Shown: piece by piece, positions 1 through 10,740 of the stretch
Layout: the number at the start of each line of letters is the position of its first letter
Numbering within the stretch: position 1 is the first letter of the stretch
Assembly (NCBI GenBank): GCA_032719365.1
Contig: CM064872.1
Coordinates: 57,216,891-57,280,890 of the forward strand
Direction of reading: 5' to 3'
Source: Prinsepia uniflora
Lineage: Eukaryota > Streptophyta > Magnoliopsida > Rosales > Rosaceae
Length of the DNA stretch: 64,000 nt
The notes under the pieces: generated by a model
The model's database searches: none
What the model was told of the DNA's origin: nothing
Seen by the model: the letters and a program-made list of their open reading frames with translations, nothing else
Position numbers and translations under genes: made by a program

Positions 1-52
1 GCAGATACTAACTACGCACTTCTTGTGAATCTTTTGACAATGTCCTTTGTAG

Positions 53-2349
53 GAAAGGGATGTCAGTGAAGAGTCTGGCTGGAAACTTGTGCATGGGGAT
101 GTTTTTCGGCCTTCTCGGAATTTGGTTATTCTTTCCGCTGTTGTCGGAACGGGTGCACAGCTAGCGTTGCTTGTTCTTCTCGTCATCTTATTGGCAATAG
201 TTGGAATGTTATATGTTGGGTATGTTGACAACTTGCTCAAAATTTCATGGGATGTTATTATGGGAGATTTTTTTCTGCCTTAACTTTTTGTTATGATTTT
301 CTAGATCGTTATTTTTGAATCATGGACGTTCAAGTGGTGCATATGTTCATGTTCAGCTCAACCACATCACCACATGTTTAATAGTTCCAGTCTTAACCTG
401 TCATCTCATTTTTGTCATGTTAATTAGTTCATAGTGCTGTGTTTATGGGGGAATTTCTAGAATTTTTACTATGTTTTATGTCTTAAATTTTTTTTCCCTG
501 GTGTTTCAGGAGAGGTGCAATTGTTACCACTTTCATAGTATGCTATGCCCTTACATCATTCATTTCTGGTTATGTCAGTGGTGGGATGTATTCACGGAAT
601 GGGGGTATGTACTTTCATTGATACCATACATATTCTAGAAGTTATGTTTAAGCTTTCTAAATATTTCTCAACCTTAATTTGGATATTTCTGAGCTTGTGT
701 ATAGGCACACGTTTCTCAGCTATTACTCGTTTTGCCAGGTAAAAACTGGATAAAGTCGATGATTCTCACAGCATCTCTATTTCCATTTATGTGCTTTGGA
801 ATTGGGTTCATCTTGAACACAATTGCTATATTCTATGGTTCTCTGGCAGCTATTCCTTTTGGCACGATGGTGGTTGTGTTTGTCATTTGGGCTTTCATCT
901 CTTTTCCACTAGCACTTCTTGGTACAGTCGTTGGAAGAAACTGGAGTGGTGCTCCTAATAATCCATGTCGTGTGAAAACCATTCCTCGTCCTATTCCTGA
1001 GAAGAAATGGTATTTAACCCCATCTGTAGTTTCAATGATGGGGGGACTTCTGCCTTTTGGAAGCATTTTTATCGAAATGTATTTTGTCTTCACATCCTTC
1101 TGGAATTACAAGGTGAAATTTCGTTAACTTTGTACTATTGGGTTGATATAGTAGACTTGCTGATAGATTAGGTCTGAATGAAAATGATTATGATAATGGC
1201 AGTGCCAATCTCTAGAATAAAGTTACGCTAGTTGGAGAAGTCATTATGACACCCACCTTGTAATGGAAATTATCAAAATGAAAGGAGTTGGACATGGGTT
1301 TCAGTAGCTGGAATTTCATATCCCGAAAGCAATAATTTCTTAATGTGTCATGTGCGTCCTTTGTTTTCTAACACTGATTCATGGTTTAATTTCTGTGATA
1401 GCAACATGAGAGGATTCAATATTGTTTAGGAAGCTATAATCATTATGGAAAAGGTGCATGATACTTGTTGACAGTCAGATTTATGAATACTAACATTTAT
1501 CTTGCTCTGTGGCTCAACAGGTCTACTATGTTTATGGCTTTATGCTGCTTGTTTTTCTGATTCTCATCATTGTTACTGTATGTGTGACGATTGTGGGGAC
1601 ATACTTCTTGCTTAATGCTGAGAACTACCACTGGCAATGGACTTCTTTCTTTTCTGCTGCATCAACAGCCGTCTATGTGTACTTGTATTCAATATATTAC
1701 TACTATGCAAAGACTAAGATGTCGGGTTTCTTCCAGACCAGCTTCTATTTCGGTTACACCCTGATGTTTTGCCTTGGCTTAGGAATCCTCTGTGGTGAGT
1801 TCTATTTTGTATTAACTTCTGTTAGTACACAATCTCTTCATTTTTATTTCCAACTTGAAGAATTTTGAGATTTCAACCAAAGTTTCCTGCTACCCTAATT
1901 AGTAGAGCAGAGGGAATGTGGGTGCTCGCTTTGTGACCGATATATTTAAATGGTGCAACTTTTTATTATCTGCAGTTACCTGTGTTTGACTGGGATTGTT
2001 TTGTATTGTATTTTAATATTATACTTAAAAGGTTTATTTGGAACACCTGTTTAGAATTAAGAATTTGAAACTCTGAAAATTGAAACCCTCATCTATTTAC
2101 CTCTGGTGGTACGCATGACTTTGCTCAGTATTGATTGCTGATGAAAATTGGGAGACATTAGTTATTTTCCACTAGTACCTGCACTATCTGTTTATTAGGC
2201 ATCTGTTGCGAAGTATGGAGAATAAAATTAAGTGCCGTGTATCTCACTTGTGTTTCATTTCTTCCCCCTTTGATTGTATAGGAGCTGTTGGATATCTGGG
2301 CTCAAATTTGTTTGTGAGGAGGATCTACAGAAACATCAAGTGCGACTAG
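53..2349 (+). CDS. TM9 superfamily / EMP70 transmembrane protein, 3' exons (5' part outside window)
   Basis: Five exons can be joined in frame with GT-AG junctions: 53-219, 510-604, 739-1112, 1521-1794 and 2282-2349 (TAG). They total 978 nt, or 325 residues. The product matches the C-terminal membrane half of plant TM9SF/EMP70 (TMN) proteins: residues such as GWKLVHGDVFRP just before the first membrane helix, then about nine hydrophobic segments, FWNYK at the exon 3/4 junction, and a C-terminus ending RRIYRNIKCD. The final KXD motif is the known Golgi-retention/COPI-binding signal of plant TM9 proteins. Family members are about 590-650 aa, so the N-terminal lumenal half lies upstream of base 1. 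The protein is expected in Golgi/endosomal membranes. No frameshift or internal stop is seen, so the gene looks functional. Which paralogue it is cannot be decided here. Confidence 0.95.
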
Positions 2350-3081
2350 AGTTTCTGGGAAAGGAAATGGTCCTGATGGAGCTTACGTGGGTGCATTGGT
2401 TGTTGATGAGGCAATAGATTCTGATTTGGAGGTACGTGGTCAGGAATGGGGATCGAGAGTCTCTACAGATTGAAATCGCAGGGTTTTGGGGGTAGGGATG
2501 TATTCTTTCTCTCGACTTGGGAAAGCCCTGAGATGTTTTTTTGGTTTTCCCCGGCTGTAAGTGAAAGCCTTAATTTTAGATTGCAGAGATTGTTTTATAA
2601 TCTAAGAAAGGTAGCAGATATGTTGGAACTCATGTTATTTGATTATTTTTCATTTTCGACCTTTTACAAATACGCACCCCCATTACTCTCTTTCTGTATG
2701 ACTTTGGGATGGATGAAAAGAGGGGAAGGACTTTTGAAATCAACTTTTGCTTCTGAGTATGTAATGACTTGTGAATTTTGATTCCATCTGTATTCTGTAC
2801 CTTGCATATTATATAAGTATCCCTGTTTGAAACCACACATTGTGAGTGTCATCATCGTTCTCTACTAAAATTCCTAATTTCAGTTTGTAGCTGTCTTCTT
2901 TGTCAAGGTTTAATAATCTCCTTTCAACTTCTCTAGTGATTGAATATGAATGAAAAATAAGGTTAAATCTTACAAATTTGGTATGCATTTGTGCCAAAAT
3001 TTCAAGTAGGATGCAAGAAGTTGAATTTGGATCCTCATCTCGATAGATAATGCTATTGAACTTCAATTCCTTAGTCAATAA
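2350..3081 (+). other. 3' UTR and downstream flank of the TM9 gene
   Basis: This stretch follows the TAG of the TM9 gene and precedes the MULE target duplication. It probably includes the 3' UTR. I see no convincing ORF, repeat or poly(A) signal that fixes the transcript end. Confidence 0.5.
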
Positions 3082-3090
3082 AAAATTAAT
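3082..3090. repeat. 9-bp target-site duplication of the MULE, left copy
   Basis: The sequence aaaattaat here is repeated exactly at 10732-10740, directly outside the two TIRs. A 9-bp duplication is the hallmark of Mutator-type transposition. Confidence 0.92.
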
Positions 3091-3238
3091 GGCTTATTAG
3101 ACTAAATGTATCATGAACTAGTATCTTTGTGACATTTTGCATTTTGTACTTGTTATTCGCTCATTTAACAGTATGAAATGGTTGAGTAGGGTCACTCAGC
3201 TCCTTTTCCGTTCAAACTGTTACGATGCCGTGAAAATT
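3091..3238 (+). repeat. MULE left terminal inverted repeat
   Basis: The segment aligns by eye with the reverse complement of 10584-10731 over its full length. Shared blocks include aacagtatgaaatgg, gagtaggg and ccgtgaaaat. MULE TIRs of 100-200 bp normally hold the transposase-binding site and the promoter. Confidence 0.93.
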
Positions 3239-3984
3239 AAGGGTAAAATGAGAAATTTTGACACGTTGACACCCTTTTGCCATGTTAGTCGCGGCTTGGG
3301 GATGGTTTTGGGACCCATAAGTGCCAAATCAGACTCATCCTCTCCCGTTTGCATTCGAGGTCGAATTTGGGGGAAATTTCTAGGGTTTGAGTGCGATCGA
3401 AATTGAGGCTTGAATCGACAACTGGGCGTTGAATCGATTGACAAGTTTTAGTGTAATCAACGCGTAGGTGCGAACAAGTAGGTGCAGAAAATTTGGAAAA
3501 TGATTCCTCGCGAGCCTGGAGCGGAGCAGCCTGTCTACGGTGAGTTTTCCTTTCCTCCATGCTTCTAGTTTCACCCTTTTTCTATTATCCATGGAATATG
3601 GTTGCTGAGTTTATGTCTTTGCTTCCTTTAGTGTTTTAATATGCCTATAAGGTTAGCTTGTGTTTTTATTTGCCTAATTTATCATTAGTCTGAATAATAT
3701 GCTTAAATTGATGTACATATTGAAATAGGATATCTAGGCTTAGTTTGTGTCGTTGATTTTGGCATATCTAGGCTTAGGTAAGAGGCTGAGGTAAACATGG
3801 ATGAGTATGATGATAGCTTGTTTTCAGCATATGTGGATGTTGAAAATGTTAACGAGGATGGTGAGGTAGCCCAAGAAGAAGATGAAGCACCTAATTCACC
3901 AAGGCTCAATGCATTTGAGTTAAAACCACCTGCTGGTGAGGGAGAGGATTTGGTTAAACCTCCTCAAAAACTGTCAAGGATGAG

Positions 3985-6543
3985 TGTAACGATCCGTCTC
4001 GAATTATTGGGATTAATTAAGAACTAATGACGGATTAGCCTCGCTAATCGGGGATTAGACGAGGATTAACGGACGTTCAGGGCGAAATGACGATTTTGCC
4101 CATAAAATGGACAAAACGTTGACTCTTCATTCAGGCTGTCAAATGGACTTTGGCCGATGACTGTGACGTAGTTCGGGACGTCACGAGTTCATAGACAGGT
4201 GGCACGCCCGATTCTAACATTCGAGGAAGAAGTTATGACGTTCGGAAGTATATGGGTTATTTTGGTAATTTGGTTGAAAATGGGCAAATAGTTGAGTTTT
4301 GACCCAGGAGGTTCGATGGCCGAGGGCCGAGGACCGTTACGTAGATCGAGGCGATACGAATCCATAGACAGGCGGCACGTCAAATTCGGACGTTCGTCGA
4401 AAAATTTACGGTTCACGGAAGTTCGAGGGAACTATTGCACGAAGTTCAAGAGAGGAAAATAGCTGAACCGGCCACGCCAGTTCGGCTGGATCGACCGCAC
4501 AAGAAGCTATTGTGCAGGGCGCATGAGCCCACGCGCAGGGCCATTTGGGTGGCGCGTGGGACCCCTTTTGGGGATGTGTTCAACATATGAAATCATCTAT
4601 TCGATGTAACGAACATTTTGGGACTAGTTTCGTGTCAATCGAACATCGTTTCGATATAGTTCGGGACATCCGAAGGTTTAAGTTAGCGTTTAAAAATAGT
4701 TAAAAATTCTGAAAAATTACGGGGCTTTAGTGAGGGGTTATTTAAGTAGTTAGTAACCTTCTATTACGATTTGGACAGGTTCGGGAAACCCGAAGGCTAC
4801 GATTGGCCCGGGAGAGGCTTATGACGCGTGTATCGAGGCGCGGCTTCGGACAGTTTGTGAGTGTAACTTTCTTTCTAAACTGATGCATGCATAAATGTTT
4901 TATAATTGTTTTAAATACATGTTTTGTGATGCCATGAGTGCATTTGTTTGTGGTAGCCTAGGATTTACGTATTTGCACGTATTGCGAGATTTCTGGTTTT
5001 ATACGATGCTTGTACGTGCTAGTTTTTCAATGAGGGTTTCATGATTGGGTTTTGGATTTGGAAATATGAACTCGGGCGTGAGACCCATTTGATTAACAAA
5101 CTCTCGGACTTGGAGTCCATTTGATTTGACGAGAAATCGGATCGAGAGTCCATTTGAGTTATACGATCGGGCCAAGGGCCCCGTTGGTTTACGAATTCGG
5201 GTTTGTGGCCCAGTTGGTTGTAATCTCAGGTTGGAGGTCCCTTTGACTGTGGTACCGGGCTTAAGGCCCCGTTAACTGTGAAATCGGGCTTGCGGCCCCG
5301 TTGCTTTATGGTTTCGGGCTTGAGGCCCCGTTAGTCGTGATATCGGGCTAGAGGTCCAGTTGATTGTAACATCGGGTTTAAGTCCCAGTTTGGTTTATGA
5401 AATGAGAATTCGGGTTGAGACCCTATTGAAATTGTGGATTTAGGCCGAGGCCTGTTAAAGTGGATTTGAATCGGATTTGAGGAATCCTATTGAGATGAAT
5501 CGGGTATGAGACCCAGTTGGAAACATGTTTTGAGAAAGGAAATGATTTGAAAATATATAAACCCTCCATATGATTTATTTGTTCTCCTCCAGACGTCGAC
5601 TTGGAGAGTCACGATCCACAGACTAGAATGGGTATCCCCATAGTGATCCCGTTCCAAGAGTGGAGTTATGATGTGGTCCCTGACCAGATTCCGGAGAGAT
5701 GATTGGACTAGGTCCAAAGATAGTGCCTCCCAGATGGAGAATTAATGGGGGAAGACTCGGAGTGAGACCCCGAGTAGTGTGTACACTATTATAGAGATGA
5801 ATCGTGACATATATCTGGGATGTGTTCCCTAGAGGCTGTGTGCCCCGAGTTGGCATCTTCTCGGAAGTGCCGCGGATGGGTGATACGTATGCGTATGTAT
5901 GAGGTTTACAGAAAGTGATTTGGGGGAGGAGACCCCGTGTTCCATGTTTTAGAAAGTGATTTGGGGAAGAGACCCCGTATTTGATATTTTGGAAATGGTT
6001 TGGGGCGGAGACCCCGTATTCGATGTTTTAGTATTTCACTGAGAATAGTTTTGGGTTGAGACCCACGTTTACTGGATTTGGATTTGGGCTGAGTTCTCAT
6101 GTATTGATTTACAGTTTTTGGTGATTTCAGGTCGGGGACCCATAAATGGATTTATGGTTCATGACAATTTATGGGGACCGGACATGAACCCTTGAAAGGT
6201 TTTGAGAATGTTTTCAAATGGTTTTATGAACGTTTTGGTAAATGATTTTTGAATGCATGCATATGCTTTTAGTGAAGGGCATAAATGTCTTATTATGAAA
6301 ATGTTTTATTAAAATATTATTTTGTCCACTCACAGTTTTCGTGGTTTTAATGACCTTCAGGTTGATCGCGGATGCGGGCTGTAGCAGAGATCGAGACATC
6401 ACACTCCTCATCCTACGATCCTGGCGTACTCTGATAGCCCCAGTTAGGTAAAAGACATAAATATCTCTGGTCTGACACTTCGTGTCAGACGGGAGTAGGC
6501 ACGTCCCGCCTTAATCCCGAGAGATTTGGGACGGGTCTTAACA
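3985..6543 (+). mobile_element. Solo LTR (2559 bp) inserted in the MULE transposase gene
   Basis: It begins tgtaacga and ends cttaaca, with the 5-bp duplication atgag at 3980-3984 and 6544-6548. No internal region is present, so it is the product of LTR-LTR recombination. It belongs to the 2.8-2.9 kb LTR family seen at 13366, 19069, 42436, 50844 and 54691. Removing it joins the N-terminal and central transposase parts. Confidence 0.93.
5060..5500 (+). repeat. Degenerate ~30-bp tandem array inside the solo LTR
   Basis: About a dozen copies of a unit of the form cgggcttgaggccccgtt plus a short spacer follow one another. The same kind of array occurs in the matching part of other LTRs: 27960-28180 and 43380-43520 (inverse strand), and 52540-52900. 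Confidence 0.75.
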
Positions 6544-8529
6544 ATGAGGAAATCTGTTGGGCAATGTAGGGATCAATGAGGTGGATATGAAAAATCCAAA
6601 GTTTTCACTTGAGATGAAGTTCGTAAGTGGTGCAGTTTTTAGAGAAGCTATGAGGATATATTCTGTCAATGAACAGAAAAGGATTGTGTTCTAGATGAAT
6701 AAGGTAGACCAGACTAGGGCCAAGTGTGTCGAGGCAGAAGGATGTCCCTTTGTAACATATGCCTCTAAAGTAAACATGAGGGAATACCTGCAAGTCAAAA
6801 CTTATAATGACGTGTATTTATGTGGGAAATGGACTGTCAATTATCATGCCAATGTGAAGTGGTTGAAGCAGAAGTATATGAGGCAGCTTACAAGCAATAA
6901 GCGGAATATAGATGAATTTCAGGAGCTGGTAGTTCAGGAAACTGGATATAGGCCTAGTAGGACTCAATGTTATAAGGTAAGAAGGATGGCCTTTCAGCTT
7001 CTAGAGGGGACCTACTTGTCCCAATATGAGAGAATCAGGGACTATTATGAGGAGCTTGTTAAGGTAAACCAACGTAGTACAATAAAAATCAAGGGTGTGA
7101 TGGAAGGTGATGGATAGTTTAGATTTCAAAAGGTGTATGTCTGCTTGGGTGCTTCTAAGGAAGGTTGGCTAACGGGTTGTAGGCCTTTCATTGGGCTAGA
7201 TGGTGGTCATATTAAACGTCCCCATAGTGGGCAAATATTGAGTGCTATCTCAATTGATGCAAACAATGACATGTTCCCTGTAGCCTATGCCATTGTGGAG
7301 GTTGAGTCATACTCTTCCTGGAAGTGATTTCTTGAATTGTTAGCATTGGACTTGAAAATTCAAAATAGTGAAGAGTACATTTTCATCACAGATAAGCAGA
7401 AGGGTTTACTTGAGGCTGTGGGGGAGTTATTTCCAAGAGCAGAACATAGGCATTGTACCAGACACATGTATGCAAATTTCAATGCCCTTCACAAGGAGTT
7501 AGCACTGAAGGAGTAGTTTTAAAAGATCACAAGATGCACCATTGTGGCCTGGTACCACACTGAGATGAAGAAAATGGCTTCTCTGAGTCTTGCTGCCCAT
7601 GATTGGTTAAGCAGGATGGATCCAAGGCAGTGGATAAGGTCACATTTCAACACAGCTTTCAAGTGTGATATTCTGCTCAACAACCTCAATGCGGCATTTA
7701 AAAGGGCTATGCTGCCAGCAAGGGACAAGCCTATAATAACCTTACTTGAGAGAATTAGGATGTATTTGATGATGTTGTACTCTACAAGGAAGCAGGCAGT
7801 TGTGAATTTTTTGTGTGTGTTTGGGTGGGGGGGAGCGCTTGGGTCACCAAACTGGTCCAAAGGTAAGACAGATTTTGGAGAAGAAACAGAAAGAGGGACA
7901 GTGGTATGTTACAAGCATGCATGAGATAAAGTTTTCAAAGTCACTCATCAAACTAGGAGGCAGTTTAGAGTGGAGTTGAAATTGAAAACATGTTCATGTA
8001 GAGAATGGGACCTATCTGGTATCCCATGCCCCATGCTTGTGCATCAATAGCTTTTTCGCATGGGAAACCAGAATCTTATCTCCTTGAATGCTACAACATG
8101 GAGGCTTACATGAGATGCTATGCAAAGTCATTGAGCCAATGACAAGTGAAGATCAATGGCCTTCCTCGGGCTTGCCTCCTTTGAAGGCCCCAACATACTA
8201 CATGCAACTAGGCAGACCAAGGAAAAGCAAGAAGAAGTCTACTAGTGAGGCAAACCTACCCCAAAATCCAACCAAGCTTGGCAGGTTTCACACTGAGATG
8301 AAATGTAGCAATTGTAGTCAATTGGGGCATAAGCTTAACAAATGCAAGGTATAAATCACCTTAGTTATGAATTCTTATTTATCTTATTTGGATACTTGTT
8401 TGATTGCTGGTTTGATGTTTGTTTTACAAGAGCCTATTACAGAAAAGGCTGAAAGCTTGAGAAGAAAAATAATTGAAGCTAAAGCAAGGAAGGAACAAGC
8501 CAACACAAGTGGATCCAGTCAGCAAGAAG

Positions 8530-8950
8530 GATCCCAGCCCCAAACCCAAACAGAACCCCAATCTCAGCCCCAATCATAGCCCCAAACCCAGTCCTAGCCC
8601 CAGCCCCAAACAGAATCCCAACCCCAAACCCAAACAGAACCCCAATCTCAGCCCCAATCCCAGCCCCAAACCCAATCCCAGCCCCAGTCCCAAACCCAAT
8701 CCCAGCCCCAGCCCCAAACAAAATCCCATCCCCAAACTCAATCCCAGCCCCAAATCTAAACAGAACCCCAATCTCAGCCTCAATCCCAGCCCCAAACCCA
8801 GTCCCAGCCCCAGCCCCAGCCCCAGCCCCAGCCCCAACCCCAAACCCAGTCCCAGCCCCAAATCCAATCCCAGCCCCAATCCTAAACAGAATCTCAGCCC
8901 CAACCAGAACCTAATCCAGAACCCCAACCTCAACCACAAACACAACCTAC
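8530..8950 (+). repeat. Pro/Gln-rich coding minisatellite of the MULE transposase tail
   Basis: The DNA is built of 6-bp-based units (ccccag/cccaaa) that read (PQ), (SQ) and (TQ) dipeptides in the frame continuing from the exon at 8431. Three or four TAG codons now interrupt that frame. The other strand reads as Gly/Leu repeats, which are only a shadow. Confidence 0.85.
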
Positions 8951-9173
8951 ACAAATTCATCTTCCATTGACTGAACCCTCTCGTAAGAAACACAGGTTCA
9001 AATCTCCATCAAGGAGGAAGAGGTAGCATCAACAATGAGGCATAGGATTTTGTAGACTGGTTTGTGTGTTAGGTTAGGTGTTAGGTTAGCATCAAGTGCA
9101 AGACAGATAGATGTAGGCTGGTGGGTGCAAGCTGATTGGTGAATTTTTTGTTTGGTGTTTTCTGTGTTAATTT

Positions 9174-9625
9174 TCACCCTGGACTATACCTATTGTATTT
9201 AATTGCACCATGGACTACAACTTTTGTGTTTCATTGTACCATGTAACAGACAAAATGGCCTAATTTTGCACTATTTGACAATGCTAGTATATCTCATCTG
9301 CTTCAATTGTTGTTTGTGTAATGAATTATGTTTTCACTTTCAAGTTATCTTAAATATTGCAGGATTAGTTGAATCATGTTCATCTAAAGTTGTGTCACTT
9401 TGCACTATGTACTACTAAATTTGTGTCACTTTGCACTCTGTACTACTAAATTTGTGTCACTTTGCACTCTGTACTACTAAATTTGTGTCACTTTGCACCC
9501 TGTATTACTAAGGGTGTGTCACTTTACACCTTGTACTACCAATAGTGTTTTACATTGCACCATGGACTACTAATGCATGTGTCACTTTGCACCCTGAACT
9601 ACCTAATTTGCACCCTGTAACATAT
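9174..9625 (+). repeat. ~31-bp tandem array resembling the MULE TIR
   Basis: The core at about 9390-9520 has four near-perfect copies of a 31-bp unit containing tgtgtcactttgcactctg. Outward copies are more diverged and include gcaccatggactac. The unit resembles the outer TIR, which in left-TIR orientation reads atgcaccatgaact...tttgtgacactttgc. Confidence 0.8.
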
Positions 9626-10309
9626 TGCAGAAAGGCTGAATTTGACAGAAAAATCCATAGAATTACATTGCAGAAAGGCTTAAATTAACATCGTTACATT
9701 GCTAAAACAATCCATAGATTACATTGCCAAATTATATTGTCATTTAGCATCGATTACAAACAAAATTGGATTGTTACGCAATCCCTAAACCTAAACTTCA
9801 GTTTTCTTAAATATCGCCACAAGAAACCCAAAGCTTCCTTGTCTTAGCTCTGTACGTTTTCAAATTCTCTTCCAATTTACCAGTTTTCCTCAACAATCCA
9901 GGTATGATTTCCTTGCACCGATGGAAAATTTTAGGATTAAACCATTCCCAATACCCACATTTGTTTTCCTGCATCAAAACAGACTCTTATCAATAACTTT
10001 ACACACAGTCCCAACAATGGAATGTAATTTAAGTATTTTCCATCTAAAAGTTAAAGTAATAAACCTAATTTCAACAGACTTGGGTATTCATTGTAATTTC
10101 ATTCAATTAAAACACAATTGTTTTGATTTGTCATTACCCCAGAACATGGACACACTTGGAATCTCCTCCCGGGATGTCTGTCAATCCACGAAGTCAGGAT
10201 TTTACATTTCTTCCCTCAATAGAAATGTCTGGCTTCATGCTCCTTCATCTCTTCTTCTTCGACAGTCTTGTGGATGAGTTGAAATTATTGGGTGGCACCG
10301 ATGGGGGAA

Positions 10310-10440
10310 GGTGGGTTGCGTCAAAGCCTGGGTTCGTCGAAGACTGGGTTTACGTCGAAGCCTGGGTTCGTCGAAGGCTGGGTTTCCGTGGAAGGCTGGG
10401 TTTCCATCGAAGCCTGGGTTGGCGTCAACGCCTAGTGAAG
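10310..10440 (+). repeat. ~18-bp tandem array inside the right TIR
   Basis: Six or seven copies of a unit like cgtcgaagcctgggtt lie just inside the right TIR of the MULE, some reading gaaggctgggtttcc. Confidence 0.8.
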
Positions 10441-10583
10441 CAGGAACTGGATTTCGCAATTTGGGGTTAATCGTGATTTAGAGTTTCTCAATTTGGGATT
10501 CGAATTGAAAGGGCCAATTGTGAAGTTCCACAAATACCCTTTTCCAATTAAATATACTTTTGTCTACGTAGGTGTCACATTGG

Positions 10584-10731
10584 ATTTTCACGGCAAACAT
10601 AACAACTTGAACGGAAAAAGAGCTGAGTGGCCCTACTCATCCATTTCATACTGTTAAGTGAGAGAATAACAAGTTTAAGGGGCAAAGTGTCACAAATATG
10701 CGAGTTCATGGTGCATTTAAACCAATAAGCC
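10584..10731 (-). repeat. MULE right terminal inverted repeat
   Basis: Reverse complement of the left TIR with scattered substitutions. It ends in aataagcc, directly before the right aaaattaat duplication. Confidence 0.93.
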
Positions 10732-10740
10732 AAAATTAAT
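10732..10740. repeat. 9-bp target-site duplication of the MULE, right copy
   Basis: Exact copy of aaaattaat at 3082-3090. Confidence 0.92.

Larger units (their letters stand above)
3797..9027 (+). pseudogene. MuDR-type transposase pseudogene, split by a solo LTR
   Basis: The acidic N-terminal part (MDEYDDSLFSAYVDVEN...) runs from 3797 to the LTR insertion at 3985. After the insertion (from about 6575) come the MuDR N-terminal domain (MKFVSGAVFREAM, then SKVNMREYLQVKTYND), the transposase core with GCRPFIGLDGGH (first catalytic Asp codon at 7199) and FITDKQKG (second Asp codon at 7391), RHCTRHMYANF, a SWIM-type zinc finger (CSCREWDLSGIPC near 7991), and a zinc knuckle C-X2-C-X4-H-X4-C at 8304-8346. 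A GT-AG intron probably lies at 8349-8430, followed by a Pro/Gln-rich tail ending near 9027. In-frame stops lie at 6692, 7115, 7325 and 7514, with at least one frameshift after 7514. A further short upstream exon starting near 3493 is possible. Confidence 0.9.
3091..10731 (+). mobile_element. Mutator-like element (MULE) with TIRs, nested solo LTR inside
   Basis: The element is 7641 bp, or about 5.1 kb without the later LTR insertion at 3985-6543. It is bounded by about 148-bp terminal inverted repeats starting ggcttatt and by a perfect 9-bp duplication. It encodes a decayed MuDR-type transposase on the plus strand (3797-9027), followed by tandem-repeat DNA and the right TIR. The coding lesions make it non-autonomous. 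The host TM9 gene ends only about 740 bp upstream, so the element landed close to a gene, as MULEs often do. Confidence 0.94.

Noticed and set aside
3417..3560. Overlapping minus-strand ORFs at the left end of the MULE
   Set aside because: They lie inside the TIR-proximal leader and run against the transposase; no domain seen.
8479..8993. Minus-strand and alternate-frame ORFs rich in Gly/Leu or Pro/Ser/Asn
   Set aside because: They are shadows of the Pro/Gln-coding minisatellite of the transposase tail.
9390..9520. CRISPR-like direct repeats
   Set aside because: Units are directly adjacent without spacers, in plant DNA and inside a MULE.
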